Of a stretch of DNA of 10,222 nt, positions 7,069-10,222 are shown piece after piece. Position 1 is the stretch's first letter, and the number at the start of each line of letters is the position of its first letter. A program made the translations under genes and the position numbers. This DNA is from Cephalothrix simula. Lineage: Eukaryota > Nemertea > Palaeonemertea > Archinemertea > Cephalotrichidae. The stretch lies in contig JAXIUW010231174.1 of the NCBI GenBank assembly GCA_035591015.1, positions 1 to 10,222 of the forward strand, read 5' to 3'. The notes below the pieces were generated by a model. It saw only the letters and a program-made list of their open reading frames with translations, made no database searches and was not told the origin of the DNA.

Positions 7069-7143
7069 CAAAAAATATTTAAATTAAATATTTTGTAAAT
7101 GTACGCAAAAAATATTCAAATGTAAATATTTTGTAAATTTATA
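7069..7143 (-). repeat. Tandem duplication of the exon B acceptor tract
   Basis: Units 7069-7105 and 7106-7143 (plus strand) both begin CAAAAAATATT and contain TAAATATTTTGTAAAT. On the transcript strand each unit supplies an AATATTTTTTGC tract. Only the copy next to exon B is followed by AG (GCAG); the upstream copy reads GCGT. Confidence 0.75.
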
Positions 7144-7145
7144 TG

Positions 7146-7475
7146 CAACAGTGTAAATGTTTTTGTGCAACCGAGGAGTGGTTCACCGCCGAGAATTCGT
7201 TGAACATTTTGAGAATAATTCGAGAATGAAATTCGAATTCAAGAATAGATTTTGAATTCAAGAATGAAATTCGAAATTTGCGAATATTTTTCAAATTTTC
7301 ATGAATTTTTTTACAAATTTTATTCGAATTTCTATTCAAATTCTTGAATCTATAAAACTTTGTAAATTCTACTCGAATGCTGAGGATAAGATACGAATGA
7401 ATAAAATTCGAATTCCGAATTAATATTCCTAAAAAATGGTGAACCATCTCTCGTGTGCAACTGTTTTTGCACAAT
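7146..7475. mobile_element. ~330-bp AT-rich fold-back element in intron A/B
   Basis: The left flank around 7146-7190 (GTTTTTGTGCAACCGAGGAG then TGGTTCACC) is matched by the reverse complement of 7437-7475 (GTTGCACACGAGAGATGGTTCACC). Between them the sequence is built from recurring ATTCGAATTC, AATTCAAGAAT and TTCGAATTT motifs in both orientations, so most of it can fold back on itself. The long minus frame across it (7474-7139) comes from this low-complexity sequence and shows no protein similarity. Confidence 0.6.
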
Positions 7476-7493
7476 AAACAATAAATGACATAC

Positions 7494-7595
7494 CTTTGTC
7501 AGGCAGTTTTTAACGGAATTAATAGCGTTTACCAAAACAGTGTCATAAGTTTTCTCTTCAAAAGTTGTAAGGTCAACTTCAGAAAATGTTTGCTC
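7494..7595 (-). CDS. RAD54L2: RAD54L2/ARIP4-like, exon A
   Basis: This exon encodes EQTFSEVDLTTFEEKTYDTV followed by LVNAINSVKNCLTK, exactly 34 codons with phase-0 borders. It joins directly to exon B to give ...CLTK-EPFTHESLL, matching the vertebrate ARIP4 order ...HLITK-EPFEHESLL. The acidic N-terminal half aligns loosely with the family segment after the last helicase motif. On minus the acceptor is TATTATTACAG ending at 7596, preceded by a T-rich tract, and the donor is GTATGT at 7493-7488. By itself the exon is poorly conserved; its assignment rests on splice sites, phase and the junction with exon B. Confidence 0.75.
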
Positions 7596-7948
7596 CTGTA
7601 ATAATACAAAAAAAATGTTAACAAGACACAATAATACACAAGGAGAACGGTAACAGCAAAATATCGTCATGCAGGTGAAATCATTTATTTTAGTTCTCTT
7701 GTAACAGCCAATAATTTACTGAGCAGAGAGAAGAAAATGATGGACAAAAATAACAATATACGGTCGTCAAAAAAGCTATAAAATGACCAATTTTGACTGG
7801 TTACGGACTCTTTAATTCATTAAGTAGAGTAGGGAAACATAACAAGGTAACCTTGAAAATATTGATTCTTCGTTAAAAAAGCTTAAAATAACACTAAGAA
7901 TATAAAGAAGAAGGCACAGTATGTAATGTTGCTGAACCCCTTTGAAAA

Positions 7949-8135
7949 TAAAATAAAGCACATGTTACATAATTATGCTACGCTACGATATTAACAGAGA
8001 GATCAACAGAATCAGCCTTTTTTGTCGTAAGATATTACTTGAGAAGGAACTACATGGATACCATTTAAAATAAAGCAAATGTTTTATAAATGCTACGATA
8101 ACAGAATTAGCACTTTATGTCGTATGATATTATTT
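7949..8135 (+). repeat. Two diverged direct repeats (92 and 70 bp)
   Basis: Copy 1 (7949-8040) and copy 2 (8066-8135) share TAAAATAAAGCA, ATGTT, ATGCTACG, AACAGAAT, AGC, GTCGTA and GATATTA in the same order. Copy 1 has about 20 extra bases that look like an internal duplication of CTACG and AACAGA. Confidence 0.75.
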
Positions 8136-8156
8136 CTTTTTCGACCATAGATATTT

Positions 8157-8205
8157 TGCACTTTTTTGTGCAATATTGCACTTTTTTGTGCAATATTGCA
8201 CATAT
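8157..8205 (+). repeat. 20-bp tandem repeat, each unit a small hairpin
   Basis: The 20-bp unit TGCACTTTTTTGTGCAATAT occurs at 8157-8176 and 8177-8196, with a partial third unit to 8205. Each unit contains TGCAC and GTGCA arms around a T-rich loop. Confidence 0.9.
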
Positions 8206-8677
8206 TGAAGGAAAGCTTTCAGCTAACGCCAAACGAAAAAGGTCGCATTATTATATGATCAAACTCTGGCCAGAGGAGGGAGCGCCAATTATATATTCAT
8301 GAGTAATTCCTGTTTATCTATGTAAAATCGAAACTCTGATGCTGCGTCACGCATCTATGTTTTTTCTAATCGATGAGATATAACTATGTCAAGTATCAGA
8401 CTCTAAAAACAAAAAAAAAGTTGATTTAGAACAAAGCTCTTAACCAGACTGTTAACTGAAACCATAATGATCATTATTCTGTTAAAAGCCGCACGTTCAG
8501 AGCTGATCAGCAATTAACTACTACTAACGCGCTAGCGAGAATCTCTAAAATTAAAGACTAACTTTTGACGGGTAGCATTTACCAGGATTTCCTAGTCTTT
8601 AAAAAAGATTGTTACTGTATTTAAAGAGTCTCTTTATTTACGGAGCTCTTCTGTTTAGCGGAAACAAAAGACATTAA

Positions 8678-8852
8678 ATATAATCTATAACACACTCTGT
8701 AGTGGCTGATACGAATTATATCACTCGTGTTCGGGTCCCTAACTAAAAAAGCACTCGGAGGCAAGCCCTCGTGCTTTTTTCAGTTAGACAACAGAACACA
8801 CGTGATATAATTCGTATCAACCACCACAGAGTGTGTTATATATATTATATCA
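8678..8852. repeat. Long near-perfect hairpin (~78-bp arms, apex near 8763)
   Basis: From TATAACACACTCTGT (8686) to ACAGAGTGTGTTATA (ending 8840) the two halves are reverse complements. The matching blocks are GATACGAATTATATCAC, GTGTTC, CTAACT, AAAAAAGCAC and GAGG/CCTC, with few mismatches. Pairing runs almost to the tip, GAGGCAAGCCCTC. AT-rich flanks extend weaker pairing to about 8678 and 8852. A transcript of either strand could fold into one extended stem-loop. Confidence 0.9.
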
Positions 8853-9082
8853 CTATACTCAATTTGAAGTTACATGTATTCAAATGAGTGAATTTTGAGA
8901 AAAGTATGTTTCTTTTTTACTCCCAAATTAGTGGATAAGGAGTAATTTTTTCTTTTGAAAAATTATACGTTATAATTAGTATACTAATATATTATCATAT
9001 TCCCAATTTTCGTGCTTTTTCATAAACTATTACTATGGTTTGAATGAAATTAGAAAACGTCTAATAGTTCACCTTTTTCTTG

Positions 9083-9090
9083 TGACGTCA
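9083..9090. promoter_or_regulatory. CRE-like palindrome TGACGTCA
   Basis: An exact TGACGTCA, the consensus for CREB/ATF-type bZIP factors, in context TTGTGACGTCATGAA. One 8-mer carries little weight alone. It overlaps the right inverted repeat of the 8275-9115 element, so it may be repeat-derived. Confidence 0.3.
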
Positions 9091-9449
9091 TGAATATATA
9101 ATTGGCGCTACCTCCGCTGACCCTAGTCTATTTTAAAGTTGTTTATACCCCCCTCTCGTGTGTGTGCTAGAACCAACGATATCGAAAAATATCGAAACAT
9201 GGATAATGTTGAGATATTAATTTTCTAAAGTAAACTACTGGCCCTGGCCAAAGAATGGAAATGCATGAATTTGCCTTGGGTATGAGCATTCATTTTCAAG
9301 AAACGGTGGAATTGTTCATGGATTTGACATTTACAAGTAAAAATGTAGCCTAAAGGACTTTAAATAATGGTCATTTAATTACTACCCCCCAGGTAACACT
9401 ATACCATATTCTAAAGATCAGAGATCGGATTTATGTAAGATCATATATA

Positions 9450-9529
9450 TGTAGCTACATTATGTGGATTTTACAAAAGCTATATAAAGCTTATATAAAG
9501 CTTACGTAAAATACATAATGTAGCGACAT
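9450..9529. repeat. 80-bp hairpin with AGCTTATATAA repeats in the loop
   Basis: The left arm 9450-9474 (contains GCTACATTATGT and ATTTTAC) pairs with 9506-9529 (GTAAAAT, ACATAATGTAGC) with a few mismatches. The loop holds tandem AGCTATATAA/AGCTTATATAA units. Confidence 0.75.
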
Positions 9530-9618
9530 TTTCAGAAGAGGAATGTCAAAAAGTTCATTTTTTAAATTGAGTTAAATACAGTCTTCTCATTTTCCTATCG
9601 CCAATTGGTGGGGAGTTG

Positions 9619-9626
9619 TGACGTCA
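9619..9626. promoter_or_regulatory. Second CRE-like palindrome TGACGTCA
   Basis: An exact TGACGTCA in context GTTGTGACGTCACGTAG. It is preceded by TATCGCCAATTGG, which resembles the AGCGCCAATT next to the first site (on the opposite strand), so both may come from the same repeat family. A regulatory role is not shown. Confidence 0.3.
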
Positions 9627-10222
9627 CGTAGAAAGTAGCAAATTACTGGTAAAAAATTACTGATTTTTAGGGTATTTTAGTGAGGGCCAAAACTGGTTGT
9701 TTGGCATATCGAACATCACGGTGTACCTAAGGAGGGAACAGGGGGTGTCATTAAACCGATCAATGCACGGACCCTAGTTTTAAAACAGGGTCGCCACTCT
9801 CCAGCTCACATTCTTTATGATATAATAATAAAAATGCTATGCCGCATATGATTTTATGTCAACTGCCTGGCATTTCTATTGTATTTCGCTTTTTGTTTTG
9901 GCAATAACCTTGATAATTCAATACCTCATTAAAAGAATCCGATCGATACTCCCCGTTAACCACCCCAAATAGGTCGGTACATGGAAATATCGTCCACCCC
10001 TTGGAGGGAGTTAGGCGAATGGCGTTATGATATACTCTTCACATATTGCATCGTGGGTCGTTCTTGGGCTATTTTCGAGATCGCACATTCAAAGTGCTGA
10101 AAATGGGTCTGCACATGCGCGAATCGAAATTGTAACGGTGCTATTCACGGATTATATGGCACGCCAACATAGCCAATTTGGCTATAGTAGCCATGTTTAC
10201 TCCCCTATAACGAGGTGAAAAC

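Larger units (their letters stand above)
7066..7493 (-). other. Intron between exons A and B (428 bp)
   Basis: Bounded on minus by donor GTATGT (7493-7488) and acceptor TTTTGCAG (to 7066), phase 0. Almost all of it is repeat: a 37/38-bp duplication against the acceptor (7069-7143) and an AT-rich fold-back (7146-7475). Confidence 0.85.
8275..9115. mobile_element. Possible 841-bp element bounded by 28-bp inverted repeats
   Basis: The first 28 bases (8275-8302, GGAGGGAGCGCCAATTATAT then ATTCATGA) equal the reverse complement of 9088-9115 except at one position. Between them there is no coding sequence but there is a long hairpin (8678-8852). No target-site duplication was recognised, so two independent repeat fragments in opposite orientation remain possible. 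Confidence 0.5.
7596..10222. other. Non-coding stretch upstream of exon A, probably intron
   Basis: No further RAD54L2-like exon and no SNF2 helicase motif was found on either strand up to the window end. Exon A has a normal acceptor, so this should be intron at least next to it. The stretch holds direct repeats (7949-8135), a 20-bp tandem array (8157-8205), a 28-bp inverted pair enclosing a long hairpin (8275-9115), a second hairpin (9450-9529) and two TGACGTCA sites. The short plus frames at 8117-8302 and 10027-10218 show no recognisable motif. From 9630 to the end I see nothing convincing. Confidence 0.5.

Noticed and set aside
7139-7474. Minus-strand 111-codon frame between exons A and B
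   Set aside because: It is built from ATTCGAATTC-type low-complexity intronic sequence and is bounded by strong splice sites, so it is intron.
8157-8205. CRISPR-like array
   Set aside because: Only two and a half adjoining 20-bp units with no spacers, in a eukaryotic intron.
8117-8302. Plus-strand 61-codon frame
   Set aside because: It runs through the 20-bp tandem repeat and shows no homology.
9786-9800. CAGGGTCGCCACTC as a possible hAT-type terminus
   Set aside because: It resembles the ends of the 3930-4184 element, but no matching opposite end was found and GACCCT/AGGGTC pairing nearby is short.
10027-10218. Plus-strand 63-codon frame near the right edge
   Set aside because: No motif, no splice support, and it does not resemble RAD54L2 or a transposon protein.

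Overview
The window reads as nuclear DNA from an invertebrate animal, and its introns carry much repeat DNA. It is AT-rich, it has no long continuous gene, and its coding sequence comes as short exons with consensus GT..AG splice sites. The gene on the minus strand belongs to an animal-specific family. The mixture of a non-LTR retrotransposon, a 5S-rRNA-derived SINE and many short inverted-repeat (MITE-like) elements suggests a marine or freshwater invertebrate such as a mollusc. That taxonomic guess is inference only.

The central feature is a partial minus-strand gene that I identify as the ortholog of RAD54L2/ARIP4, the SNF2-family androgen-receptor-interacting protein 4. In transcript order the exons are A (7595-7494), B (7065-6872), C (4396-4251) and D (2551-2357). 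Their splice phases (0, 2, 1) join into one uninterrupted frame of about 212 codons. This is the conserved region C-terminal to the helicase core. The ATPase exons should lie beyond the right edge and the 3' end beyond exon D. No stop codon or polyadenylation site for the gene was recognised here.

Layout from left to right: a minus-strand LINE reverse-transcriptase fragment (1 to about 657) with an open frame and the YADD motif; about 1.7 kb of non-coding sequence containing an 834-bp inverted-repeat element (1262-2095); exon D; a 1.7-kb intron with three MITE-like elements and a tandem repeat; exon C; a 2.5-kb intron with a 5S-derived SINE, a hAT-like element that has a 6-bp target duplication, and a 97-bp palindrome; exon B; a 428-bp intron filled by a duplicated acceptor-side segment and an AT-rich fold-back; exon A; and 2.6 kb of sequence without recognised exons. 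That last part carries direct repeats, a strong hairpin of about 155-175 bp nested between 28-bp inverted repeats, a second hairpin and two CRE-like palindromes.

I see no bacterial-type genes, CRISPR arrays or operons. The most unusual material is the density and variety of fold-back elements inside one gene, notably the long hairpin near 8763, the element at 5611-6241 and the fold-back at 2769-2982. None of these could be matched to a named family without a database search.
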